Of a stretch of DNA of 64,000 nt, positions 1 to 9,178 are shown one piece after another. The translations under genes and the position numbers were made by a program. Numbering within the stretch: the stretch's first letter is position 1; every line of letters begins with the position of its first letter. This DNA comes from Vreelandella sp042466685 (GTDB lineage: Bacteria; Pseudomonadota; Gammaproteobacteria; Pseudomonadales; Halomonadaceae), in contig NZ_CP170448.1 of the NCBI RefSeq assembly GCF_042466685.1, forward strand, positions 310,001-374,000. The letters are read 5' to 3'. The notes beneath the pieces are model-generated. The model worked only from the letters and a program-made list of their open reading frames with translations. It did no database searches and was not told the DNA's origin.

Positions 1-1291
1 CGGGCTCCCCAATCTGCAACTGTTGACGCAATTGATTCACGAGTCGATGCAGCATGCAGATGCCAAGCAGCTACCCTTGGCGGTCTGCTCGCTCGATATC
101 GATTTTTTCAAGAATATCAATGACCGTCTTGGCGCCACCGTGGGGGATGCGCTGCTCTCATCTTTTTCCCAGCGTATAAGTCATCTGCTATTTGGAGATG
201 ATGTGCTTGCGCGTGTTGGGGGCGACGAGTTTGTGCTGTTGCTCCATCATGTCGTAGACGACGATTTTTTTGAGAAGCTGCTAGCCTCTATCCGCCAGCC
301 GCTAATGATAGAGGGGCAGAGTATCCACCTGACGGCCAGCCTGGGAGTGACGTTCTACCCCAATGACCACGTGCAGGGCGATCTGCTGTTACGCCATGCC
401 AATCAGGCGATGTACCGCGCCAAGCAGCGTGGCCGCGATACCTTTCACTTGTTTGACCCAAACCATGACCGCTTGCTGCAGGTGCGTCATGAGCAGCGGC
501 AGCGTTTTATTGATGCCCTCAATAACCATGAACTGCGCCTCTATTATCAGCCCCAGGTCGATATGCGCAGCGGTCGAGTGGTTGGCCTAGAGGCGCTGAT
601 TCGTTGGCAGCACCCGGAAGAGGGGTTGCTTGCGCCGGGGCAGTTTTTACCCATCATTGATACCACGCCGTTGGAAGTGGAGCTTGGCGAGTGGGTCATT
701 GAGCAGGCGTTGCGCCAGTTGTCTATATGGCAGGCTCAAGGTATCGCGCTACCCATCAATGTGAATATAAGCCCTACGCATCTGTTAGTGAGTAATTTTA
801 GTCAGCGCCTGAGTGAGCTCCTGGCACGCCACCCCAATGTACCGCCAGCGATGCTCAAACTCGAAGTACTGGAGAGTGCGGCGATGCATGATATCCAGGC
901 TGCACTGCAAAATATGTCGCGCTGTCAGTCACTAGGCGTGAGCTTTGCTATTGATGACTTTGGCACCGGGTTTTCGTCGTTAACGCACCTGCGGCAGCTG
1001 CCGGTCAGCCTGATCAAAATTGACCAGAGCTTTGTCCGCGATATGCTCAGCGACCAGGACGATATGGCGATTGTAGAGAGCGTCATTTACATGGCGAACC
1101 GCTTTAAGCGACCTATGCTGGCGGAGGGGGTAGAAACCTTAGAGCATGCCAAGGCCTTGATGGCGCTGGGGTGCGAGTTAGCCCAGGGCTATGGGATTGC
1201 CCGCCCTATGCCCCCCGAGGCGCTACCTGCCTGGTTGGCGAATTGGCCTAGGCGCGAAGAGTGGAACTCCCTCGCAGAGGCGAACCCTTAA
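1..1291 (+). CDS. GGDEF-EAL cyclic-di-GMP protein, 5' end outside window
   Basis: The reading frame is open from base 2, and the first codons (GLPNLQLL) fit the conserved start of a GGDEF domain, so the gene begins before the window. The diguanylate cyclase domain keeps an intact GGDEF motif (RVGGDEF, near base 220). A complete EAL phosphodiesterase domain follows, with EALIRW near base 590 and DDFGTGFSS near base 955. Proteins of this class make and/or degrade cyclic di-GMP at the inner membrane or in the cytoplasm; the direction cannot be told from sequence alone. Any sensory N-terminus is missing. It ends 4 nt into the convergent gene at 1288. Confidence 0.93.
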   Translation, partial: GLPNLQLLTQLIHESMQHADAKQLPLAVCSLDIDFFKNINDRLGATVGDALLSSFSQRISHLLFGDDVLARVGGDEFVLLLHHVVDDDFFEKLLASIRQPLMIEGQSIHLTASLGVTFYPNDHVQGDLLLRHANQAMYRAKQRGRDTFHLFDPNHDRLLQVRHEQRQRFIDALNNHELRLYYQPQVDMRSGRVVGLEALIRWQHPEEGLLAPGQFLPIIDTTPLEVELGEWVIEQALRQLSIWQAQGIALPINVNISPTHLLVSNFSQRLSELLARHPNVPPAMLKLEVLESAAMHDIQAALQNMSRCQSLGVSFAIDDFGTGFSSLTHLRQLPVSLIKIDQSFVRDMLSDQDDMAIVESVIYMANRFKRPMLAEGVETLEHAKALMALGCELAQGYGIARPMPPEALPAWLANWPRREEWNSLAEANP

Positions 1292-1926
1292 GCGGCTAAC
1301 TCACCAGCGGCTGATCCATCCGCAGAGGGGGTGGCAGTGGAGGGTGTCGTCGCAGCGCCGTCGCTGCGGGCTTGCTCCATTTCACTGCGCAGCATGGATG
1401 CTTCCAGCTTGGCCTCAAGCAGGTACTGGCGCGCTTGGGCGGCCACTTGGTAGTCTTTTGGCGAGGGATCCGCAGGCGCCATGGCCGCGGCAATCACGGT
1501 CTGCATTTTTTCGATCGTCGCTTGGGGGTCATTGGGCACCGGGCCATAATCGATCGGCACTTCGCCTGCTACCGCGTAGCGTTTGCCATCAGGGCCGACT
1601 TCATATTCGTAGCTGGCACCGCCCGCATAGGCGCCGCCCACTGTTTGGTGGGCCATCTCATGCTGGCGTACTTCGCGGTCTGTCTGTTTAAGCTGTTCGA
1701 GTAGCTGAATCTCTTCCGGTGCCATGGGCGTGCCGTCTGCCCGTTTGGGGCCGGCAGCTTCGCTGTTTTCATCGCTACTGCTGGTAGCGTTGGGATCATC
1801 GGCTTTCGTCGTCTCTTCTTCAGACGCACGGCCTCTGGCTGCCTGCTCAACGCGCGGTGACGTCGCATTGGCTGCCGGATACGCCCAAGCAGCAGCGGGA
1901 ACGGTGCTCACAGAAGAAACGACCAT
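1288..1926 (-). CDS. Putative zinc metalloprotease, SprA/CJM1_0395-like
   Basis: A 212-residue protein with an HExxH zinc-protease signature (HEMAH, about residue 90) followed by a glycine-rich stretch (GGAYAGGASYEYEVGPDG). This is the hallmark of a small conserved proteobacterial family annotated as SprA-related or CJM1_0395-type putative metalloproteases. The first 80 residues are low complexity (Ser/Glu/Ala rich) and the C-terminus is Ala/Thr rich, so the core is only about 110 residues. There is no clear signal peptide. It is convergent with the upstream GGDEF-EAL gene (4-nt overlap of the ends). Proteolytic activity is inferred from the motif only. Confidence 0.7.
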   Translation of the reverse strand: MVVSSVSTVPAAAWAYPAANATSPRVEQAARGRASEEETTKADDPNATSSSDENSEAAGPKRADGTPMAPEEIQLLEQLKQTDREVRQHEMAHQTVGGAYAGGASYEYEVGPDGKRYAVAGEVPIDYGPVPNDPQATIEKMQTVIAAAMAPADPSPKDYQVAAQARQYLLEAKLEASMLRSEMEQARSDGAATTPSTATPSADGSAAGELAA

Positions 1927-2064
1927 AGAGAATTACCGACTAAGAATGAGTTGGGATACCATGAAGTATTAGCGAGGGAGGCTGACAGCGCAAGTTCGTC
2001 GGCACTTTTTTGACATGATGACGGCCGATACCCATTTTGTTCCAGCGCAGTGCAGCCCAGCTCT

Positions 2065-2289
2065 ATGCAAACGATTGATGTGATTATTAATCTTAATTAT
2101 GATGAGTGTTTGGCTCATTATGAGGGGCGCATTGCCCACGTACGTGCCCGCAGTGTGGATGGTCGCTGGGTAATATTTCCCGCCGAGGCAATTCGGCGCA
2201 TAGTCGGTCGTGACGGTGTGCACGGTATCTATCGATTAAGTTTTTCTGAGCAGGGCCGATTGATTAGCATTAACTCCATAACCGAATAA
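2065..2289 (+). CDS. DUF2835 family protein
   Basis: A small protein of 74 residues when started at the ATG at 2065; an upstream in-frame GTG at 2050 would add five residues. The pattern VIINLNYDECLAHYEG followed by ARSVDGRWVIFPAEAIRRIV is that of the short DUF2835 family common in marine gammaproteobacteria. No function is known for the family. It is followed after 10 nt by another small gene on the same strand, so the two may be co-transcribed. Confidence 0.75.
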   Translation: MQTIDVIINLNYDECLAHYEGRIAHVRARSVDGRWVIFPAEAIRRIVGRDGVHGIYRLSFSEQGRLISINSITE

Positions 2290-2299
2290 TGAGCTGCCT

Positions 2300-2704
2300 A
2301 TGCACCACCATGGAACACCGATCACCTTAAATGTCCTCATTTATTCCATCATTCCCAATCTAAACAGTGCTGAAAAGTTAGTTTTCTCTACCCTGGAAAG
2401 CTTGATTGAGACCGCGACAAACCCTTTGGACATACTTAAACGCACCGATCAGCGTCAGGCGTTTGGTTTGGAGATACATCGTATACGCATCAACCTGGAG
2501 CATTTGCTAAGCCGCTACCGGACGGAGCTCGATGCCGTGCTACGCAGCGAAGGTGAATATACCGGCCCGGTAGTAGAACCCGACCCCCAAGAGGCCGATG
2601 CCATTCGTAGCGCAGTGGATATCTATATTCATGTATGTGCCTTTCAACGCGGGGAGCGTCCCAACCCCGTGCCTGGACATGACTCTAAGTTGGGCAAGCC
2701 GTAA
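2300..2704 (+). CDS. Hypothetical protein, 134 aa
   Basis: Not recognised. The frame starts at an ATG 10 nt after the DUF2835 gene. The product looks mostly helical and acidic in its second half and has no obvious membrane segment or signal peptide. Residues 20-70 (SAEKLVFSTLESLIE... and LEIHRIRINLEHLLSRY) look like two amphipathic helices. The ORF length and its placement between conserved neighbours on the same strand support it as real; the function is unknown. Confidence 0.6.
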   Translation: MHHHGTPITLNVLIYSIIPNLNSAEKLVFSTLESLIETATNPLDILKRTDQRQAFGLEIHRIRINLEHLLSRYRTELDAVLRSEGEYTGPVVEPDPQEADAIRSAVDIYIHVCAFQRGERPNPVPGHDSKLGKP

Positions 2705-2827
2705 ACATTCACACCTGGCATCAACATTGCTTGTATAATGTGGCCATTCTGGCTTTCAGGGTTACCCCCTTGAAAGCAAACAGCCTGCCTACCCGGCGCT
2801 GGCTGTGGACACATTTGGAGATATACC

Positions 2828-3403
2828 ATGTCTGCCTCACCTGTCACATTGATGGTGGCTCGTCGCGTTGAGCACGGCCGCTACGCTGATTTTAATCGTT
2901 GGCTTAACGAAGGGCGTGAACTGGCCGCCGATTTTGCAGGCTACCTTGGCTCCGGCGTATTGGCGCCACCGGCTGACGACGATGAGTACCAAATTATTTT
3001 CCGCTTTAGCAGTAGCGAAACCTTAGCCGCTTGGGAGCACTCCGCCTCACGCCATGCCTGGCTGGCGCGCGGCAAAGGCTTATACGAAGCGCCCCACGAG
3101 CACCGGGCCACCGGGTTGGATGCGTGGTTTCAAGCCGGTAGCAGTGCACCGCCGCGCTGGAAGCAGGCCGTGGCGGTTTGGCTGGCTTTCTTTCCTATCT
3201 CGCTGATCTTTCAATTTGTATTCGGCGGTGTTTTGGCCGATTGGGCACTAGTGCCGCGGGTAGTGGTGAGCACTCTAATGCTCACGCCTGTGATGGTGTT
3301 TGTGTTTATTCCACTCTCTATGCGTTTACTAGCGCCCTGGCTGCAGGGAAAGTGGTCACCGCTGGATCTGCTGGCGCGTTGGCGTCACGCTCACCGGTCA
3401 TAA
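2828..3403 (+). CDS. Antibiotic-biosynthesis-monooxygenase-like domain protein with membrane tail
   Basis: 191 residues. Residues 1-100 resemble an ABM-type ferredoxin-like domain (VTLMVARRVEHGRYADFNRWL, then YQIIFRFSSSETLAAWEHS), a fold used by small cofactor-free oxygenases and heme-degrading enzymes. Residues 115-175 hold two strong hydrophobic segments (AVAVWLAFFPISLIFQFVF and VVVSTLMLTPVMVFVFIPL), so the domain should be anchored in the inner membrane. This matches the COG3224-type architecture. A good ribosome binding site (GGAG, 7 nt before ATG) supports the start. Enzymatic activity is unproven. Confidence 0.75.
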   Translation: MSASPVTLMVARRVEHGRYADFNRWLNEGRELAADFAGYLGSGVLAPPADDDEYQIIFRFSSSETLAAWEHSASRHAWLARGKGLYEAPHEHRATGLDAWFQAGSSAPPRWKQAVAVWLAFFPISLIFQFVFGGVLADWALVPRVVVSTLMLTPVMVFVFIPLSMRLLAPWLQGKWSPLDLLARWRHAHRS

Positions 3404-3575
3404 CGTAACTGATTAATAAGCTTGCTTTTGTTCGCGCTTCTATAGTGATCCACGCTGCGTTGATACTATTGATCCTATGATGATGGGCTTTATGGTACTA
3501 AGCTAAATGTGCCTATAGAAAAGGATAAGTGTCGCCAGTGCAATGCTGGCGTACAACTCAGCCCACGGAGTGTTT

Positions 3576-4247
3576 ATGATTCACGTTCACCATCTGGAAA
3601 AGTCTCGTTCGCACCGCATCCTGTGGCTGCTTGAAGCCCTTGAGCTGGACTATGAATTGGTGGTTTATCAACGCGATGGCAAAACACAGCAAGCGCCAGA
3701 GTCGCTGAAAAAAATCCATCCACTGGGTAAATCTCCGGTGATTACCGATGGTGATTTCACTGTGGCGGAGTCTGGAGCGATCATTGATTACCTTCTGCAG
3801 CGCTACGGGCAGGGCCGCTGTCAACCCTCTTCGGATGCTATGCCTGAGTGGGTGGATTACCGCTACTGGTTGCACTATGCCGAAGGGTCACTCATGCCGC
3901 TGCTGGTGATGCAGCTGGTATTTAGCCAAATTCCCAAACAGTCCCCCTGGCTGATAAAGCCACTGGCTAAGGGAATTAGCGATACGGTAAGTAAGCGCTT
4001 CTTAGCGCCTCAGCTTAGGCGGCATCTCACTTTTATTAATCAGCACCTGTTGGCGCAAAGCAGTTTTGGCGGGCCGTGGCCCAGCGGCGCTGATATGCAA
4101 ATGAGCTTTCCGCTCCAGGCAGTGGCCGCCGTACAGTCACTGGAACAGTATCCTGCCATAGCCGCTTTTTTGTCCCGCATTGAGCAAGACGCCGCTTGGC
4201 AGCGAGTGGTAGAGCGGGCAGGCCCGCTTACCATACCTGGTCAGTGA
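3576..4247 (+). CDS. Glutathione S-transferase family protein
   Basis: The ATG at 3576 is preferred over the frame opening at 3543 because GGAG lies just upstream and the protein then begins directly with the thioredoxin-fold strand (MIHVHHLEKSRSHRILWLL). The N-terminal domain has the S-R-S-x-R-I-L-W-L-L-E helix and the cis-proline region (GKSPVI), followed by the ESGAIIDYL motif typical of glutathione binding. Residues 90-220 form the helical C-terminal domain. Substrate unknown; likely a cytosolic detoxification enzyme. The GGDEF/EAL gene starts 9 nt after its stop, suggesting one transcript. Confidence 0.88.
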   Translation: MIHVHHLEKSRSHRILWLLEALELDYELVVYQRDGKTQQAPESLKKIHPLGKSPVITDGDFTVAESGAIIDYLLQRYGQGRCQPSSDAMPEWVDYRYWLHYAEGSLMPLLVMQLVFSQIPKQSPWLIKPLAKGISDTVSKRFLAPQLRRHLTFINQHLLAQSSFGGPWPSGADMQMSFPLQAVAAVQSLEQYPAIAAFLSRIEQDAAWQRVVERAGPLTIPGQ

Positions 4248-4256
4248 CCAGTCGCT

Positions 4257-6095
4257 ATGTACTATTTCGCCTCGTCTGCAGCTCTTCCGCTGGAGCTTCT
4301 ACGCAGCATTGACGACTATTTGGGGCGTTGGGGTATCGCCTTGCTGCTTGTTTTTCTCCTTTTGGCGCTGCTGGGCAATCTTTTGCTTAAGCGGCGTATG
4401 CAGCATAATCGGGCGCTACTTCAGTCCAATAAAGAGATGCTGGCGACAATTCTGGATAGCGTCGATGCGTTTATTTATATCAAATCTCCCACCTTAGAGT
4501 ACCAATACGTTAATCGCCGCATAAGCGAGCTATTCGGCCTGCCGCCCGACAAAATTATCGGTAAGCGTGATGAGGCTTTTTTTGATGCTGGAAGCGCCGC
4601 TGAAATCAAGCAGATTGATCGCAACGTATTGGCATCAGGTAAAAAAGTGACGGTAGAGGAGAGTAATGTCTTGCAAGGCGAAAGCCGGGTAAGAACCTTC
4701 TTATCAATTAAAATGCCGCTTTCCATGTCACCCGGTGCAGCCCCTTGCTTGTGCGGTATATCGACCGAACTGACTGATTATCTGGAAATGCAGTCGCGCA
4801 CCCACTACCTGGCCTTCTATGACTCGCTGACCGGGCTGCCCAACCGGCGGCTGCTGATGGATTCCTTAACGGCCGCTATTGCCCATGAAGAGTGGGCCGC
4901 GTCCTATAGCGCTGTCATGGTGATTGATCTGGATAATTTCCGCTTAGTGAACGATATCCAGGGCCATGACAGTGGTGATCAGCTATTAATTAGCGTTGCC
5001 GAACAGCTACGCCAGCGGCTTGACGCAGAGGAGACGCTGGCGCGTTTTAGTAGTGATGAGTTTGTGGTGCTGATCAATAACCTGGGCGAGCAACAGGCGA
5101 ATGCAGCGCTAAAGGTCGAGCGTGTGGCGCGCCAACTGTTGGAGACGATTGCGCAGTTAAGCAGCAGCCATTCGTTACCGATCAGTGCCAGTATTGGTAT
5201 TTCACTGTTTACGGGAGGAGGTGAGCACAGCATGGATAGTGTGCTGCAACAGGCTGATATGGCGTTGCAGCAGGCTAAAAGCGCAGGCGGTAATGGGCTG
5301 TGCTTTTTTAATACGGATATGCAGACCAGTGTACTGGAAAGAGCTAGCTTAGAAGCCGACCTGCACAAGGCGCTTGAGCGCAACGAGCTGGCGCTGCATT
5401 ACCAGGTACAGGTTGACCATCAGGGCGTAACCATCGGCGTAGAAGCCTTACTGCGCTGGTTTCATCCTCAGCGTGGCTGGGTGCCTCCCGCGACGTTTAT
5501 TCCGCTTGCGGAGGAGAATCGGCTGATTGTGCCGATCGGTTATTGGGTGATGCGCTCAGCCTGCGAACAGTTGGCGAAGTGGTCACATCAAGCCGCTTAT
5601 GCACCGCTAAGTATCTCCGTCAATGTAAGTTCAGTGCAGTTTCAGCAGCCGGAGTTCGTGCGTGATGTTGAAGAGCTGTTGGCTGAAACCCAGGCACCGC
5701 CGAACCGCTTGGTACTCGAAGTCACAGAGAGCCTGTTGATGCAAGAACCGGTTAGAGTCCGCAACACGATGTTGCAACTGCGGGCTAAAGGGATTCGTTT
5801 TGCATTGGATGACTTTGGCACGGGCTACTCATCGCTGAGTTATTTGAAGCGATTGCCGCTGGATGAGTTAAAAATTGATCAATCGTTTATTCACGAGCTG
5901 CTTACCAACAAGACAGACGCCGCGATTGTCGATACCACCATTCTACTTGCAGTGAGCTTAGGCTTGACAGTGGTCGCGGAAGGGGTGGAGAAAAAAGAGC
6001 AGCTTGATTGGTTAAGAGGCCACGGCTGCTACCGCTATCAAGGCTATCTACTTGGCCGCCCGACCCCGATTGAGTATCTCTTCGAGAGCTATTAA
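4257..6095 (+). CDS. PAS-GGDEF-EAL cyclic-di-GMP phosphodiesterase, degenerate GGDEF
   Basis: 612 residues. One transmembrane helix at about residues 25-46 (IALLLVFLLLALLGNLLL), a PAS domain at about 60-150 (LDSVDAFIYIKSP, YVNRRISELFGLP), a GGDEF-family domain at about 180-345 and an EAL domain at about 365-605. The cyclase signature is SSDEF instead of GGDEF, so cyclase activity is unlikely, although the domain may still bind GTP and regulate. The EAL domain keeps EALLRW, DDFGTGYSS and KIDQSF, so it should hydrolyse cyclic di-GMP. It follows the GST gene by 9 nt. Confidence 0.93.
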   Translation: MYYFASSAALPLELLRSIDDYLGRWGIALLLVFLLLALLGNLLLKRRMQHNRALLQSNKEMLATILDSVDAFIYIKSPTLEYQYVNRRISELFGLPPDKIIGKRDEAFFDAGSAAEIKQIDRNVLASGKKVTVEESNVLQGESRVRTFLSIKMPLSMSPGAAPCLCGISTELTDYLEMQSRTHYLAFYDSLTGLPNRRLLMDSLTAAIAHEEWAASYSAVMVIDLDNFRLVNDIQGHDSGDQLLISVAEQLRQRLDAEETLARFSSDEFVVLINNLGEQQANAALKVERVARQLLETIAQLSSSHSLPISASIGISLFTGGGEHSMDSVLQQADMALQQAKSAGGNGLCFFNTDMQTSVLERASLEADLHKALERNELALHYQVQVDHQGVTIGVEALLRWFHPQRGWVPPATFIPLAEENRLIVPIGYWVMRSACEQLAKWSHQAAYAPLSISVNVSSVQFQQPEFVRDVEELLAETQAPPNRLVLEVTESLLMQEPVRVRNTMLQLRAKGIRFALDDFGTGYSSLSYLKRLPLDELKIDQSFIHELLTNKTDAAIVDTTILLAVSLGLTVVAEGVEKKEQLDWLRGHGCYRYQGYLLGRPTPIEYLFESY

Positions 6096-6109
6096 GCGTT
6101 TATAACAAC

Positions 6110-6137
6110 CCCCCTTTCCAGCACGCTGAAAAGGGGG
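6110..6137. terminator. Bidirectional-type terminator hairpin
   Basis: A C-rich arm (CCCCCTTTCC) and a matching arm (GAAAAGGGGG) separated by about 8 nt lie between the convergent PAS-GGDEF-EAL gene and nhaD. It probably ends both transcripts. There is no long T-run. Confidence 0.6.
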
Positions 6138-6181
6138 AAGTTAACGGCTATCAACTTGTCTGGCTTAGCTGAGCGATTGGC

Positions 6182-7660
6182 TTAACTGAACAGGGCAAAG
6201 CTGTCGGCGTTAAGCCACATATGAACCAAAATACTGGCGATGTAGCCGAGCAGAATAACCGGCGACCAGCGCAAGTGGCCCATAAACGTATAGGAACCCC
6301 TTGCCTGGCCCATTACCGCCACGCCTGCCGCGGAGCCAATCGATAACAAACTACCCCCGACACCAGCGGTTAAGGTAATCAGCAGCCACTGGCCATGGGA
6401 CATATCTGGTTCCATGGTCAGCACCGCAAACATTACCGGAATGTTGTCTACCACGGCCGAAACGACACCCAATACGATGTTGGCGGCGGTGGCGTTCCAG
6501 CCGGTATACAGCGCTTCGGACAGCAAGCCGAGATAGCCCATAAAGCCCAACCCGCCAACGCACATTACCACCCCGTAGAAGAACAGCAGGGTGTCCCACT
6601 CGGCCCGCGCCACGCGGTTAAACACATCGAATGGCACCACGCCACCCAATTGCTCAAGCTTCTTGTTGTCGCCACGACGGCTATAGCGTTCGCGCTTGCG
6701 CTCCAAGGAGCGGGGCAGGCTGCGGCGCAGGTAGTAACCAAAGAACTGCAAGTAGCCTAGGCCGGTCATCATGCCAAGCACCGGGGGAAGGTGGAGCACA
6801 ACGTGACACAACACGGCGGTGACAATCGTCAGTAAAAACAGCAGCACAATGCGCCGAGCGCCACGCTTTAGCCACACATCTTCATAAACGCTGGAGGGTT
6901 TTTCATCCTTGATAAACAGGCTCATGATGCAGGCGGGAATCAGGAAGTTGACCAGGGCGGGGAAGAAAAGAATGAAGAACTCCTGAAACTCCACCATGCC
7001 CGCTTGCCATACCATTAGGGTGGTAATATCGCCAAAAGGGCTAAACGCGCCCCCGGCGTTGGCAGCCACAACGATATTGATGCAAGCCAAGTTAATATAG
7101 CGCTGGTCGCCTTCGGCCACTTTGGTTACCACGGCACACATCAACAGCGCGGTAGTGAGGTTGTCGGCAATCGGTGAGAGTAAAAAGGCGAGGCCGCCGG
7201 TTAGCCAAAACAGTGTGCGGTAGTTGAAGCCCTTGCGCAGCATCCAGGAGCGCAGCGCATCAAAGACACGGCGCTCTTCCATGGCGTTGATATAGGTCAT
7301 GGCCACAAGTAAGAACAGCATCAGCTCGGTGAACTCCAAAAGCGTAACGCGGAAAGCGTACTCGGACGTTTCCGACATGCCGTTTTGGACATACACCCAG
7401 CCGATGAGGCTCCAGATAATACCGGCTGCTACTAACACCGGTTTAGACTTGCGCATATGGATCTTTTCTTCCGCCATGACCAGCGCATAGGCCAGGACGA
7501 AGACCGCTACAGCGAAAAAGCCCACTGTAGAGCTGGTTAGATCCAACTCACCGGTCACTGCGAAAGCACTTGGACTTACGCCTAATAGTAAGGCCGCTAA
7601 CAAAAAAAGCCAGCGACGATATAATCGAGGCTGGCGAGAGGGTTGGCACAACGTAGGCAT
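6182..7660 (-). CDS. nhaD: Na+/H+ antiporter NhaD
   Basis: 492 residues, the usual length for NhaD, with a cleavable-looking N-terminal segment (LFLLAALLLGVSPSAFA) and about 12 membrane segments. Conserved family stretches are present: SPIADNLTTALLMCAV, NIVVAANAGGAFSPFGDITT and VSAVVDNIPVMFAVL, which hold the Asp and Asn/Ser residues of the ion pathway. NhaD exchanges Na+ (and Li+) for H+ at the inner membrane and is typical of alkaliphilic and halophilic gammaproteobacteria. RBS GAGGAAG lies 8 nt before the ATG. It stands alone, convergent with the preceding gene. Confidence 0.95.
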   Translation of the reverse strand: MPTLCQPSRQPRLYRRWLFLLAALLLGVSPSAFAVTGELDLTSSTVGFFAVAVFVLAYALVMAEEKIHMRKSKPVLVAAGIIWSLIGWVYVQNGMSETSEYAFRVTLLEFTELMLFLLVAMTYINAMEERRVFDALRSWMLRKGFNYRTLFWLTGGLAFLLSPIADNLTTALLMCAVVTKVAEGDQRYINLACINIVVAANAGGAFSPFGDITTLMVWQAGMVEFQEFFILFFPALVNFLIPACIMSLFIKDEKPSSVYEDVWLKRGARRIVLLFLLTIVTAVLCHVVLHLPPVLGMMTGLGYLQFFGYYLRRSLPRSLERKRERYSRRGDNKKLEQLGGVVPFDVFNRVARAEWDTLLFFYGVVMCVGGLGFMGYLGLLSEALYTGWNATAANIVLGVVSAVVDNIPVMFAVLTMEPDMSHGQWLLITLTAGVGGSLLSIGSAAGVAVMGQARGSYTFMGHLRWSPVILLGYIASILVHMWLNADSFALFS

Positions 7661-8158
7661 GTGACGTTCTTCCTCATGGTCAAGTTGTCAGGAGTGGTGT
7701 AAAAACGGCCTTATTTTATCAGTCTATATTGCGCCGCAATACCTTATTAAAACGAACGAAAGGAGTTCTTCTTAAGGTAATAGCATCTTTTTTTAGGAAA
7801 TTAATCTTTTAGGTAATGGTAAAATCTTTAGTATTAGTTTTATAAAAAAGCTAACAGTGGGTTTGGAATTATACTATTGCCGCATAGCATTATTGAATAA
7901 GATTCATAATTTATATCTTTTTTAGCTAATGTTTGTTTTGAAAATATTTACCTGGATTGGGGCCGTGAGTGAAGGAAGGTCGGAGAGTGAAGACAGGGGC
8001 GAAAGTGCCCACCTGAGGTCAGTCGTGCTATGTTTAGACGCGCCACGCTCCCACTCAGACTGAAAAGTTTGTCCACTAAGCGTTTGCTCAAAAACAGCGG
8101 GTGACGATAAAACGAGGCCTGTCAGCCACGGCCATTGGATACGCTAAGGAGTAACACG
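7661..8158. other. AT-rich divergent intergenic region (nhaD / TAXI)
   Basis: About 500 bp with no gene. It is strikingly A+T-rich between 7735 and 7935 compared with its surroundings. A 13-bp palindrome (ATTGCG-C-CGCAAT, 7728-7740) lies about 70 bp upstream of the nhaD start and could be a regulator site. Both flanking genes should take their promoters from here; no convincing -35/-10 pair was picked out. Confidence 0.5.
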
Positions 8159-9136
8159 ATGCGCAACCCCTTCTCCTCCCAGTGCCGCGCGCTTGGTACA
8201 TCCATAGCGACGCTGGCTCTTTTATGTGCCGCTTTCGATATCCAGGCTGAAACTCGTGTGACCTATAAGTCAGCCGCGGCGGGTACGGCCTACTACCTAA
8301 TGGGCGTAGAGCTCTCTGATGCCATTCGCGAGGGGACTGACGAAGCCATTATTCTCACCCTGGAAGAGAGCCAGGGTTCTATACAAAACGTGATGGAAGT
8401 ATCGGCTCGCCAAGGCAATTACGTGTTTACCTCTCCGGCCGTTTTAATTGAACAGGCGATGGCCGGCGAGGGGGCGTTTGCAGAGCACCCGCACCCTCGT
8501 TTCCAGGAGATCCGAAGCCTGTTCCCACTGCCCTCGATGACCATGCACTTTGTACTTGCAGGCGATAAAGGCAGCATCGATTTTTCCGCACTGGAAGGTA
8601 AGCATATACTCATTGGACGTGGCACCTTTAGTGCCCGTGAGGCCACTCGGTACCTGACGTTGTTTGGCCTGGAAGGCCGCGTACGAATCGCGGATGCGGC
8701 GATTAATAGCGGGCCTGATGCGATCAAAAACGAACAGATTGATGGTTTTGTTACCGCAAGTGCCTATCCCTCTCCCAGTGTGCTTGAGGCGGCCAGCAGT
8801 CTGCCTATCTCGTTGGTCAGCCTGACCGACGAACAAATTGAGCAAACCGGGGCGTCACGCCAAACGATACCCGGCGGCACTTATCCTGGCATCAACAACG
8901 ATGTCCATACGACGTCGCTCCCCGTGATTGCCTACACCACAACCGCGATGGACGAAGAGACCGCCTATACGCTCACCAAAACGTTTTGGGAGCATCATGA
9001 AACCCTGGCGGAGGACGCCCCATGGTGGAGCAGTATTAGCCCCGAAAGGCTGGCAAACATGGCCGATACACTTCACCCAGGGGCGCTGCGTTACTATCAG
9101 GAAGCGGGGAGCGAGATATCTGACGCTTTGCGCTAG
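8159..9136 (+). CDS. TAXI-family TRAP transporter solute-binding protein (orphan)
   Basis: The ATG at 8159 has AAGGAG 7 nt upstream and is preferred over the TTG at 8135. The protein is about 325 residues. It opens with a signal peptide (ATLALLCAAFDIQAE) and continues as a TAXI-type periplasmic binding protein: VTYKSAAAGTAYYLMGVELSDAI, then LEGKHILIGRGTFSAREATR and IDGFVTASAYPS. These proteins deliver a carboxylate-type ligand to TRAP permeases. No TRAP membrane subunit lies next to it; both neighbours are unrelated ion exchangers on the other strand, so its partner must be elsewhere or it acts as a sensor. Confidence 0.85.
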   Translation: MRNPFSSQCRALGTSIATLALLCAAFDIQAETRVTYKSAAAGTAYYLMGVELSDAIREGTDEAIILTLEESQGSIQNVMEVSARQGNYVFTSPAVLIEQAMAGEGAFAEHPHPRFQEIRSLFPLPSMTMHFVLAGDKGSIDFSALEGKHILIGRGTFSAREATRYLTLFGLEGRVRIADAAINSGPDAIKNEQIDGFVTASAYPSPSVLEAASSLPISLVSLTDEQIEQTGASRQTIPGGTYPGINNDVHTTSLPVIAYTTTAMDEETAYTLTKTFWEHHETLAEDAPWWSSISPERLANMADTLHPGALRYYQEAGSEISDALR

Positions 9137-9178
9137 CTTTTTTAGCTCCCCGATAACCGGCCTACAAAGCAACTTACT

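Noticed and set aside
2815..2833. GGAGATATACCATG, identical to a common expression-vector ribosome site
   Set aside because: Flanking sequence is ordinary genome; 14 bp identity to a natural phage leader is not evidence of a vector.
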